This document shows positions 43,705 through 51,265 of a DNA stretch of 64,000 bases, piece by piece. The stretch comes from Mesoaciditoga lauensis cd-1655R = DSM 25116 (GTDB lineage: Bacteria; Thermotogota; Thermotogae; Mesoaciditogales; Mesoaciditogaceae). The DNA is taken from NCBI RefSeq assembly GCF_000745455.1, contig NZ_JQJI01000002.1:62001-126000 (forward strand). Reading direction: 5' to 3'. The notes under the pieces are model-generated. The model did not search any database and was not told the origin of the DNA. It saw only the letters and a program-made list of their open reading frames with translations. Made by a program: the position numbers and the translations under genes. The number at the start of each line of letters is the position of its first letter. The stretch's first letter is position 1.

Positions 43705-44423
43705 TTTTTGAAGGCCTTCTTTGCATAAAAACGCGAAATCCTTTCTGTACTCAAACCTATTATAACTGCAATAAGCGTTAGAGCATATATTTGTGGTACA
43801 TCAACGTATTGCCTTGCCCAAGAGATTAGGACACCTATTCCACTTCCTCCACAGAGATATTCTGCCATTATCATAACCTTCCACACGCTTCCTACACTTA
43901 CTTCAAATGTTGCCAAAATGAAAGGCATTATTGAGCCCAGGTATACATCTTTCAAGACGTCCTTTTTTGAAACGTTGTAAACTTTTGCCATTTCCAAAAG
44001 AGATTTATCCACGTTTTTCATTCCCGACGCACTTGTGAAAATGGCCGTGGGAAGAAGGGAAAGAAAGCTTATAAGAATTGGACCTCTCCATCCTATGCCC
44101 CACAAGAATATAACCAACGCCAACCATGAAATGATGGGAACCGATTGAATTACCATTACACCTGGGCGTATGAACTCATACAGTGAATCGTTTGATCCCA
44201 TTACCACTCCTATTGGAATCCCGATTCCCATCACCAACAAGAGAGTAAGAAAAGATTTCCAGATCGTAGAAAGTATGGCGCTGAACGTGTCAACCTCTCC
44301 AAATAATTTAATCAATGCCTCGAATGTTTGATAGGGCGTGGGAAGAATTAGCGTGGCCCCGATCATTAAGGAAATGATTTGCCACGCTAAGAGTAAGGTT
44401 GCAATACCTATTAACGTTTTCAA
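43686..44423 (-). CDS. NitT/TauT-type ABC transporter permease
   Basis: 245 residues, about six membrane helices. The cytoplasmic EAA-like loop is LLEMAKVYNVSKKDVLKDVYLGSIMPFIL near residue 145. Overlaps both neighbours by a few bases, so the three-gene transporter is one unit. Confidence 0.85.
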   Translation of the reverse strand: MKTLIGIATLLLAWQIISLMIGATLILPTPYQTFEALIKLFGEVDTFSAILSTIWKSFLTLLLVMGIGIPIGVVMGSNDSLYEFIRPGVMVIQSVPIISWLALVIFLWGIGWRGPILISFLSLLPTAIFTSASGMKNVDKSLLEMAKVYNVSKKDVLKDVYLGSIMPFILATFEVSVGSVWKVMIMAEYLCGGSGIGVLISWARQYVDVPQIYALTLIAVIIGLSTERISRFYAKKAFKKWELSL

Positions 44424-45358
44424 GGTTTGTAAAAGCCCTCATCTGGGAGAATAGGCATCCCCTTTGGATATATCTGGTGGATTTTTTTCAAAAAGGTTGA
44501 AACTTCTGTGGCACATTGTGAAATAGGAACGTAAGTAAAATTCATTCTGGTCATCGAGGCTTTGAGTATGGGAAGAGGGATCTTAAGGTATTTCTTAGAA
44601 AGTTCTAGGGCACCTTCCAAATTTTCGTTCATCCATTTCACTGAACTTGAGAATGCATTCTCCACTTCTGATGTTATCTCTGAATTGATTTTGGCGAAAC
44701 TTTTTTTCACAAAAAGACCGGCAATTGGTATCCTCTCTGGCAAATTCATACTTTTCCCCCATGCTTTTTGGAAATCCAGTACTATTCTACCATTTCCTCC
44801 TGATATTGCCAGAGTGACGAACGGTTCAGGCAATGCCGCGTATTCTATTTTTCCAGATCTGAAAAGGGCCACTATTTCCTGGGGAGGAGCATATTCTATT
44901 TTAACCTCTTTATCAGGAGCTACACCGTTTTTTGCCATGAGGTATCTCATCAAGACATCAACCGTTTGCCCTCGGCCATTTGGTGTGTAAATGCTTTTAC
45001 CAATCAAGCTCTTCCAACCTTTAAAAGATGAATTTTTAGAGGCAACAAGATAAAATACCTTCCATTCATAAACACCCAAGAGTTGGATTTTTATTCCTTT
45101 AGTGTAGAAAATAGCTCCTGCTGTGATCGGAAGGACGGCAAAGTTGACTTTATCGGAATTCAAGAGGGCAAGTGCTTCGTCTGGACTTTTCCAAAGCTCA
45201 ACATTTATGGGAAAAGCAGTTGATACTTTGCCGTTCATGAGCGGAGAAATTGGAATTGTCGTTGGACCCAGGGGATTTATCAAGGTTATCGCCGTGATTG
45301 CTAAAGAGAGACTTCCAATAATAAGAAGTATCGTCGTGAGTAGAAATACCTTTCTCAT
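44420..45358 (-). CDS. NitT/TauT-type ABC transporter substrate-binding protein
   Basis: About 312 residues. Signal peptide at about 1-21 (RKVFLLTTILLIIGSLSLA). The mature part has ALLNSDKVNFAVLPITAGAIF, GKSIYTPNGRGQTVDVLMRYLMA and ALPEPFVTLA, typical of the SsuA/ThiY periplasmic-binding fold. ATG 45358 follows TTGGAGGTG; the longer frame to 45475 lies in the end of hydA. The ligand cannot be deduced. It follows hydA by only about 25 bases, so it may be co-transcribed with the hydrogenase. Confidence 0.83.
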   Translation of the reverse strand: MRKVFLLTTILLIIGSLSLAITAITLINPLGPTTIPISPLMNGKVSTAFPINVELWKSPDEALALLNSDKVNFAVLPITAGAIFYTKGIKIQLLGVYEWKVFYLVASKNSSFKGWKSLIGKSIYTPNGRGQTVDVLMRYLMAKNGVAPDKEVKIEYAPPQEIVALFRSGKIEYAALPEPFVTLAISGGNGRIVLDFQKAWGKSMNLPERIPIAGLFVKKSFAKINSEITSEVENAFSSSVKWMNENLEGALELSKKYLKIPLPILKASMTRMNFTYVPISQCATEVSTFLKKIHQIYPKGMPILPDEGFYKP

Positions 45359-45383
45359 TTTTTCACCTCCAATCCTTCCTCTC

Positions 45384-47147
45384 TTAGAGTGCTCCTGAGA
45401 GTTCTTCTTTTCTTTCAATAATCGAGGCTTTTCTACTTGTGTAATAGGTATGGAGAAGCTTTTTGGACAATTCACTTAACGGTTTTCCATAAAACTCTTC
45501 ATATAGTTGTTTTATGGCAGGATTTTCATGAGATTTTCTCAGTGTTTTTGATTCATCAACAGTGTAAATGGCGTTTGCACGCTTTTCAAGAACATCTGCG
45601 TCAACGGATTTTGGCTGTCCGCCTCCACCAATACATCCACCAAAGCAAGCCATCATTTCAACAAAATCGTAATGTTTCTCTCCATTTTTTATTTTTTCCA
45701 ACAAGCGTATTATGTTGGAAGTTCCATGTGCCACTGCTATGCTAACTTTTCTTCCTTCTAGATCTATTTCCGCTTCTTTAACTCCATCAAAGCCTCTGAC
45801 GTTGCTGAATTCTATCTTTGGCAAATTCTTTTTCGTGGCAAGCTCATATCCCGTTCTCAAAGCGGCTTCCATGACGCCGCCAGTTACTCCGAATATTGCT
45901 GCCGCTCCCGTTGACAATCCCAAAGGAGCATCATATTCTTCTTCTGGTAAATCAAGGAAGTTGATCCTGTGAATTTTTATCATCCTTGCGAGTTCTCTTG
46001 TCGTTATGACTTTGTCTATCAATTGCATTTCTTCAAGATAATGTTGTGGTCTTATTATCTCATCCTTCTTTGCGGTACATGGCATTACCGACACTAAGTA
46101 TATATCATGTGGATCCACGCCTATCTTTTTTGCAAAATACGTTTTGATGGTTGCGGCTAACATTTCCTGAGGCGACTTTGCCGTTGAAATGTTGGGAATA
46201 AACTCTGGAAAATGTTTTTCCACCAAGTTTATCCATCCTGGACAGCAAGAAGTGAACATGGGAGAAGGATGCTCTCCGTGCCCCAAGAGCTGCTCTATCA
46301 ATTCGCTTCCTTCTTCCATGATGGTTAAATCCGCACCAAAGTTGGTATCGAAAACGTAGTCAAATCCTAATTTTCTGAGGGCAGCCACCATTTTGCCGGT
46401 GGAAATGTGACCAGGCTCAGTGCCGAATTCTTCACTTATGGCAACTCTCACCGCAGGAGCGGTTTGAACTATCAAAACTTTTTCATGTTTTCTCAATTCA
46501 ACCTCAACCTGCTTGTAATCCGGCTGCTCCATTATCGCTCCCACTGGGCAAACTGCGCTACACTGTCCACAAGCTATGCAATCTGTATAAGTCATAGGGA
46601 CACCGTATGCTGGCAAAGGTAGGGAGTCTGCGCCTCTATCGGAAAATGTGTAGATGCTCAGTCCTTGTATTTCATCACATACCCTCACACATCTTCCACA
46701 ATCGATGCATTTGTTCATGTCCCTCACGATCGCTGGACTGCTTTCATCGATTGAAAAGTCCCTGAGTTCTTTTGGGAAAGCATTTTTGATGTCGTATTTG
46801 TTAATCAAAGTTTGAAGCTCACACCTTCCGTTAGCTTCACAAGTCATGCAATCATCAGGATGCCTTGAAAGGATAAGAGAGAGATTTTGTTTAAGAGCCC
46901 TTTCAACTCTTGAAGAATGGGTGTTTATCTTCATTCCGTTTTGAACCTGAGTGGTACACGCAGTCATGAGAGTTCTCGCTCCCTCAATTTCAATAGCACA
47001 TACTCTACATGCACCAACATCGCTGAGAGCAGGATGATGGCAAAGCGTTGGTATTTCAATGCCTATTTTTTTGCAAGCTTCTAAAACGGTTTGTCCGCTT
47101 TCCACATCATATTCTTTCCCGTTGATGTTCATACGTACCGTTTCCAT
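45384..47147 (-). CDS. hydA: [FeFe] hydrogenase catalytic subunit HydA
   Basis: Produces or oxidises H2; about 587 residues. In order: N-terminal 2Fe-2S domain (Cys36, Cys47, Cys50, Cys64), a His-Cys3 4Fe-4S site (HPDDCMTCEANGRC), two 4Fe-4S clusters (CIDCGRCVRVC, CIACGQCSAVC) and the H-cluster domain with L1 TSCCPGW, L2 MPCTAKKDE and L3 MACFGGCIGGGGQP. In L3 the residue after the first Cys is Phe (TTT codon) where Pro is usual. It lacks the longer C-terminal tail of the T. maritima subunit. ATG 47147 follows TTGGAGGTG. It is divergent from the rest of the hydrogenase genes. Confidence 0.93.
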   Translation of the reverse strand: METVRMNINGKEYDVESGQTVLEACKKIGIEIPTLCHHPALSDVGACRVCAIEIEGARTLMTACTTQVQNGMKINTHSSRVERALKQNLSLILSRHPDDCMTCEANGRCELQTLINKYDIKNAFPKELRDFSIDESSPAIVRDMNKCIDCGRCVRVCDEIQGLSIYTFSDRGADSLPLPAYGVPMTYTDCIACGQCSAVCPVGAIMEQPDYKQVEVELRKHEKVLIVQTAPAVRVAISEEFGTEPGHISTGKMVAALRKLGFDYVFDTNFGADLTIMEEGSELIEQLLGHGEHPSPMFTSCCPGWINLVEKHFPEFIPNISTAKSPQEMLAATIKTYFAKKIGVDPHDIYLVSVMPCTAKKDEIIRPQHYLEEMQLIDKVITTRELARMIKIHRINFLDLPEEEYDAPLGLSTGAAAIFGVTGGVMEAALRTGYELATKKNLPKIEFSNVRGFDGVKEAEIDLEGRKVSIAVAHGTSNIIRLLEKIKNGEKHYDFVEMMACFGGCIGGGGQPKSVDADVLEKRANAIYTVDESKTLRKSHENPAIKQLYEEFYGKPLSELSKKLLHTYYTSRKASIIERKEELSGAL

Positions 47148-47204
47148 TTTTTCACCTCCAAAGGAAATCTTTAATTTTTTTATCTTCATAGTCCTTCCGC
47201 CATT

Positions 47205-47232
47205 ATCTTAATTGACTCTTGATATATGTCAA
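47205..47232 (-). promoter_or_regulatory. Probable hydA promoter
   Basis: On the minus strand TTGACA (complement of 47227-47232), 16-base spacer, TAAGAT (complement of 47205-47210). About 58 bases before the hydA start. Confidence 0.6.
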
Positions 47233-47461
47233 GTTCAAGAATTTGATCAGAGAGTAGAATACTCAATGAACGTTCTTTATTTAACAAGCAAAGCACTTTT
47301 TGAAGTTTTTCAAATGCGTCAAATATCTCAGAGAAATGCGATTTGGACGATTAAAAATGCTCGAATGAGATATTGTGATTTTATTCTCAATTTAATTTTA
47401 CAATAAATCGTGAAAAAATGCAAATTATATATCCTTTAGAATTTATTTTTTTATTTTTGGC

Positions 47462-47490
47462 TTTACATGTTCAAGAAAATGTGTTAAAAT
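47462..47490 (+). promoter_or_regulatory. Probable promoter of the hydrogenase accessory/hydCB operon
   Basis: TTTACA at 47462-47467, 17-base spacer, TAAAAT at 47485-47490, followed 34 bases later by the first start codon. Confidence 0.65.
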
Positions 47491-47523
47491 TAATTGTGAA
47501 AAAAATAATTTGTGGAGGATAAT

Positions 47524-47886
47524 GTGCTTTTTTCCGAAATAGTTGAGAAACTTAAAGGGAAAATGTTGTGGAGCCCAGAGGACAAAAAGATGAATGAGTA
47601 CTCAACTGTTTGTGCAACGGACATGCTGAGTGAACTTCTTGCAATAGGAAAAGAGAAGATAGTTCTTCTGACAGGCCTGTGCACTCCACAAATGATAAAT
47701 ACGGCTGACATAGTTGGAATCGGAGCGGTGATAATTGTCAGAGGAAAAAATGTTCCACTTTCTACGGTAAAGAAAGCGCAAGAATTTGGGATTCCTCTAG
47801 CGGTTACGAACTTAACGATGTTCTCTGCGTGTGGCGTGCTTTTTTGCAACAATTTAAAAGATGTGAATGGAAATGGAAAAGGATAG
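47524..47886 (+). CDS. DRTGG-domain protein of the hydrogenase cluster (first copy)
   Basis: About 120 residues. It has the DRTGG/HPr-kinase-N-like pattern of small alternating alpha/beta units: VCATDMLSELLAI, IVLLTGLCTPQMINTADIVGIGAVIIVRGK, TVKKAQEFGIPLAVT. GTG 47524 lies five bases after GGAGG (47514-47518). Such proteins recur in clostridial and Thermotogae [FeFe]-hydrogenase clusters; their biochemical role is not established. First gene of the plus-strand operon. Confidence 0.7.
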   Translation: MLFSEIVEKLKGKMLWSPEDKKMNEYSTVCATDMLSELLAIGKEKIVLLTGLCTPQMINTADIVGIGAVIIVRGKNVPLSTVKKAQEFGIPLAVTNLTMFSACGVLFCNNLKDVNGNGKG

Positions 47887-47889
47887 CCT

Positions 47890-48840
47890 ATGAACAAGAT
47901 CGATAAAATTTTGAAGAGGATTCAAAATTATTTCAAAGAAGTAAAAGTGAAAGAGTTCATGTCCTCCCCTGTTATCAGCATTCACATGGATAGAAAACTA
48001 TCTTGTGCCAAGGAAATGCTAAGGCTAAAGCGCTTTTCAGGAATGCCTGTAATAAACGATGAAGAACGTCTGGTGGGAATAATAAGCGTTGAAGATATTA
48101 TCAGGGCTGTTGAAAATAAAAATTTGGATTCCAAGGTATTCGAAGAGATGTCAAAAGATGTTGTGACTTTGGATGAAGAAGACAAAATAACCGATGTGGT
48201 CAGAAATTTCGAAGTTTACGGTTTTGGAAGATTTCCCGTTGTTGATAAAGAAAAACATGTGATCGGAATAGTTACAAAGCATGATCTTATGACGGCATTG
48301 TTATCTAAATTAAGCATCCTTTACGTTCATGATGTTAGAAGGGAGCCATTCGTCGCTACAGAAAATTTTCGTTCCAGCTTAACTGGAATAAACATTGAAA
48401 ATGAAGTAGCCGAATTCAAATTTTATATAGATTATAAGGATATCTCTATGGCAGGAAGTGGAGCATCTAAGCTGAAAAAATTTTTGTTGTCAAAAGGATT
48501 TCCACCAAAGTTTGTGAAGCGAGTAGCAGTAGCCACTTACGAAGCGGAAGCAAATGTGGTAATACACTCGGGTGCCTTTGGGGTAATTAAAGCATATGTA
48601 GAGCCATATTACGTAACAGTTAGGGTGGAAGACAACGGAAAAGGCATAGAGGATGTAAAAGTGGCAATGCAAGAAGGATTTTCAACAGCCCCTGATTATG
48701 TAAGGGAAATAGGATTTGGGGCAGGAATGGGATTGCCAAATATGAAAAAATGCTCCGACAAATTGATGATCCTTTCTGAACCCAAAAAAGGTGTGATAGT
48801 AGAGATGAATTTTTGGAGGCGAGAGGATGAAAATATCTGA
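47890..48840 (+). CDS. CBS-pair protein fused to a HATPase (anti-sigma-kinase-like) domain
   Basis: 316 residues. Two CBS domains fill about 15-135 (VKEFMSSPVISIHMDRKLSCAKEM; MSKDVVTLDEEDKITDVVRNF). A GHKL ATPase of the RsbW/SpoIIAB type follows at about 180-312, with VAVATYEAEANVVIHSGAFG (N-box), VRVEDNGKGIED (G1) and GFGAGMGLPNMKKC (G2). It could phosphorylate a serine on a partner in response to nucleotide binding at the CBS pair. Overlaps the next gene. Confidence 0.78.
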   Translation: MNKIDKILKRIQNYFKEVKVKEFMSSPVISIHMDRKLSCAKEMLRLKRFSGMPVINDEERLVGIISVEDIIRAVENKNLDSKVFEEMSKDVVTLDEEDKITDVVRNFEVYGFGRFPVVDKEKHVIGIVTKHDLMTALLSKLSILYVHDVRREPFVATENFRSSLTGINIENEVAEFKFYIDYKDISMAGSGASKLKKFLLSKGFPPKFVKRVAVATYEAEANVVIHSGAFGVIKAYVEPYYVTVRVEDNGKGIEDVKVAMQEGFSTAPDYVREIGFGAGMGLPNMKKCSDKLMILSEPKKGVIVEMNFWRREDENI

Positions 48841-49150
48841 GCTTGAAAGCTTCGGGTTCGAATGCTTGGTACCTGCCGAAGGGGAAGTATTTCATGGTTA
48901 TGTGGGAGATCTGTTGAGTGAAGTGATGGCCCATGCGGAAAGTGAAAGTGTTTGGCTCACCGTTCAATCACATGTGAACATCGTAGCCGTGGCGGTTGTA
49001 ACCGGCATTAAGGCGATAATTCTATGTGGTGGATGTAAGTACGATTCAGAAACGTTGAAAAAGGCCAAAGAAGAAAAGATAGCTCTCTTTAGAACGAAGA
49101 TGAACTCTTTTAAAAGCGCTGGAAAGCTTTACCAAATAGGCTTGAGATGA
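48827..49150 (+). CDS. DRTGG-domain protein of the hydrogenase cluster (second copy)
   Basis: 107 residues, same fold family as the product of 47524-47886 (VYHGYVGDLLSEV-like start, VAVVTGIKAIILCGGCKYDSETLKKAKEEKIALF), though only distantly similar. The start overlaps the CBS-ATPase gene by 14 bases and the stop overlaps the PHP gene by four bases. A CGGC pair could bind metal or be redox-active, which is speculative. Confidence 0.68.
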   Translation: MKISELESFGFECLVPAEGEVFHGYVGDLLSEVMAHAESESVWLTVQSHVNIVAVAVVTGIKAIILCGGCKYDSETLKKAKEEKIALFRTKMNSFKSAGKLYQIGLR

Positions 49151-49845
49151 TGTTAAAAGCGGATTTTCATATCCATAGTTGTCTTTCGCCTTGTGCCGAT
49201 TTAATGATGACCCCAAACGAAATAGGTAAACGCCTAAGAAAGGCTCAAATAGATTGGGTTTCCATAACAGATCATAACAGTTGTGGAAATGTTTCGATCT
49301 TTGAAAAGGTGCTGGAGAAGTACGAAATATCCCTTTTACCGGGCATAGAAGTTCAAACAAAAGAAGAGGTTCACGTGTTGATTTACTTGAAAGACATCGA
49401 AACTGCTCAGTTTTTTTCAGAAGAAATAGGAGAACATTTACCGAAAATGAAAAACGATCCCGAGAGATTTGGATACCAACTCTTGGTGAATGAAGACGAT
49501 AAGTTCATCGGCATGGAAGATAAAGTTCTTTCCGCTTCTGTAGATCTATCGATCAACGAATTATGGAATTTATCACGGAAATACGGTGCCTTGTTCGTTT
49601 ACGCTCATCCTGACAGACGATTTGGAATTATAAAGCAACTTGGATTCATACCAGAAGAACCTCCATTTGATGCGATAGAAACTTTTGACAATGCGGAAAT
49701 GAAAATAGAAAAAGCGGTTTTAAAATCATCGGACGCGCATTTCTTGTCCCAAATTGAAAAGCCCACTGTGAAGATAAAAGTTGGCGCTCCTACTTTTGAA
49801 GAATTCAAAAATGCCCTTTTTACGAAAGCGGTGTGGATGCTTTGA
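49147..49845 (+). CDS. PHP-domain phosphoesterase-like protein of the hydrogenase cluster
   Basis: 232 residues. Metal-ligand motifs of the PHP fold are complete: ADFHIHSCLSPCAD, ITDHNSCGN, LPGIEVQT, VYAHPDRRFG and SSDAHFLSQ. Predicted phosphatase or phosphodiesterase; PHP proteins occur at this place in hydrogenase clusters, where their substrate is unknown. Confidence 0.8.
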   Translation: MMLKADFHIHSCLSPCADLMMTPNEIGKRLRKAQIDWVSITDHNSCGNVSIFEKVLEKYEISLLPGIEVQTKEEVHVLIYLKDIETAQFFSEEIGEHLPKMKNDPERFGYQLLVNEDDKFIGMEDKVLSASVDLSINELWNLSRKYGALFVYAHPDRRFGIIKQLGFIPEEPPFDAIETFDNAEMKIEKAVLKSSDAHFLSQIEKPTVKIKVGAPTFEEFKNALFTKAVWML

Positions 49846-50396
49846 GAACGTTGGCAGATCACGTGTTAGATGTTGCTCAAAATTCTGTCAATGCCGGTGC
49901 AAAATTCATTGATTTGCAATTTTTGGAAACAGAGAACGATATCTTTTTGGAGATAAAAGACGATGGAAAGGGAATGAACCAAGACATTTTTTTAAACGTA
50001 TTCGATCCTTTTTTCACAACACAGAATAAATCAAAAAAAATTGGTCTGGGCCTTCCATTTTTGAAGCAAAATGCGGAATTAACAGGCGGGTATGTTGAAT
50101 TGAAAAGCAAAGAAGGTATAGGAACAATTCTAAAAGCGAAATTCATAAAAAACATAGACTGTCCTCCCCTCGGAGATTTGGCTGGAACATTCGCAAGTTT
50201 GGTGACATCGTCAAGAAAAGTTAATTGGCATGTATTGAGGTGTTTAAAGGAGAATTGTTACTCATTTTCGACGGATATGCTGGAAGGAGTTGACTTAACT
50301 TCTCCAAAAGTTATAAAAGGTGTTTTTGAATACTTTGAAAATATGGAATCAAAAATTCGAAAAAGCGGAGGTGGTAAAGGTGCCCACAATTCTTGA
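49833..50396 (+). CDS. GHKL/HATPase protein of the hydrogenase cluster
   Basis: About 187 residues. A compact histidine-kinase-type ATPase core: LADHVLDVAQNSVNAGA (N-box), DDGKGM (G1) and KKIGLGLPFLKQNAEL (G2), LKSKEGIGTILKAKF. There is no HisKA domain. The C-terminal 70 residues contain two cysteines and no known domain. The start (GTG 49833 or TTG 49842) overlaps the PHP gene. It could act on the DRTGG or STAS proteins, which is inference. Confidence 0.75.
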   Translation: MDALRTLADHVLDVAQNSVNAGAKFIDLQFLETENDIFLEIKDDGKGMNQDIFLNVFDPFFTTQNKSKKIGLGLPFLKQNAELTGGYVELKSKEGIGTILKAKFIKNIDCPPLGDLAGTFASLVTSSRKVNWHVLRCLKENCYSFSTDMLEGVDLTSPKVIKGVFEYFENMESKIRKSGGGKGAHNS

Positions 50397-50895
50397 AACG
50401 GATCCAAGGTATGCAGAACTTGACGAGTACATTGAACAAGTTAAGGAAAACAAAGGAGTGCTTATTGGCGTACTTCATAAAGCTCAAGAGATCTTTGGGT
50501 ATCTTCCAATTGAAGTTCAGCATCACGTGGCGCAAAAATTGGGAATTCCGGATAGCACGGTTTATGGTGTGGTGACTTTTTATTCCTTTTTCACCATGAA
50601 ACCACGAGGAAAGTACCAGATAAAAGTGTGCATGGGTACGGCATGTTATGTGAAAGGTGGCAATAAGCTTTTAGAAAGATTACGAGAAGAATTGAACATT
50701 AAAGGAGAAGAGCCAACTGAGGATGGGCTTTTTTCCATTCATGAAGTTAGATGTTTGGGTGCTTGCAGCATGGCACCAGTTGTGTTAATAGGCGAAAGAG
50801 ATTTTCATGGAAGAGTAACGCCGGATATGATACCTCAAATTCTTGAAGAGTACAGGAAGAAGGAGGAGAAGAAAGATGAAAATAAAGAGTCTTGA
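50380..50895 (+). CDS. hydC: HydC, NuoE-like 2Fe-2S hydrogenase subunit
   Basis: About 172 residues. Helical N-terminus then a thioredoxin-like 2Fe-2S domain with Cys in CMGTACYVKGG and CLGACSMAP, the NuoE signature. GTG 50380 follows GGAGGTGG by five bases; the longer frame from 50320 lies in the preceding gene. With HydB and HydA it makes the bifurcating complex (NADH plus reduced ferredoxin to H2) in Thermotoga. Confidence 0.92.
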   Translation: MPTILETDPRYAELDEYIEQVKENKGVLIGVLHKAQEIFGYLPIEVQHHVAQKLGIPDSTVYGVVTFYSFFTMKPRGKYQIKVCMGTACYVKGGNKLLERLREELNIKGEEPTEDGLFSIHEVRCLGACSMAPVVLIGERDFHGRVTPDMIPQILEEYRKKEEKKDENKES

Positions 50896-51250
50896 AGAGT
50901 TGCAAAAGATAAAAGAAGAATTCTCTAAAAATTTGAAATGGAGAGATTCAAAGAAAAGGGGAAGGATAGTCGTGGCCATGGGCACATGTGGTATCAGCGC
51001 TGGAGCAAAGGAAACGCTGAGAGCCATAGTGGATGAGCTTGATAAAAACTCCATAGACGATATAGCGGTTATTCAATCCGGATGCATGGGATTGTGTGAA
51101 GTTGAGCCAACTGTCGAGGTCCAAATTGGAGAAGAAGAACCAGTTGTATATGGGCATGTGGATGAAAAGCAAGCGAGGAGAATTGTGAAAGAGCATATCA
51201 TAAACGGGAAGATCTTGAGTGACATTCTTGTGAAACGTGGAAAGGTTTAA
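50876..51250 (+). CDS. Thioredoxin-like 2Fe-2S ferredoxin of the hydrogenase cluster
   Basis: About 124 residues. After a helical start, RIVVAMGTCGISAGAKETLRAI and IQSGCMGLCEVEPTVEVQIG give the Cys pattern of small thioredoxin-fold 2Fe-2S ferredoxins, similar to the N-terminus of HydB. ATG 50876 follows AAGGAGGAGAAG. It overlaps hydC by 20 bases and precedes hydB by 15. Probably an extra electron carrier or subunit of the complex. Confidence 0.82.
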   Translation: MKIKSLEELQKIKEEFSKNLKWRDSKKRGRIVVAMGTCGISAGAKETLRAIVDELDKNSIDDIAVIQSGCMGLCEVEPTVEVQIGEEEPVVYGHVDEKQARRIVKEHIINGKILSDILVKRGKV

Positions 51251-51265
51251 ACGGGAGGTGAGCAA

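Larger units (their letters stand above)
47148..47523. other. Divergent promoter region of the hydrogenase genes
   Basis: About 375 AT-rich bases between hydA (-) and the accessory/hydCB operon (+). It contains one promoter candidate on each strand (listed separately). No repeat copy and no convincing Rex palindrome were seen. Confidence 0.6.

Noticed and set aside
47400-47523. Rex (NADH-sensing) operator upstream of the hydrogenase operon
   Set aside because: TTGTGAA occurs at about 47493, but no matching inverted half follows at normal spacing, so it is not called.
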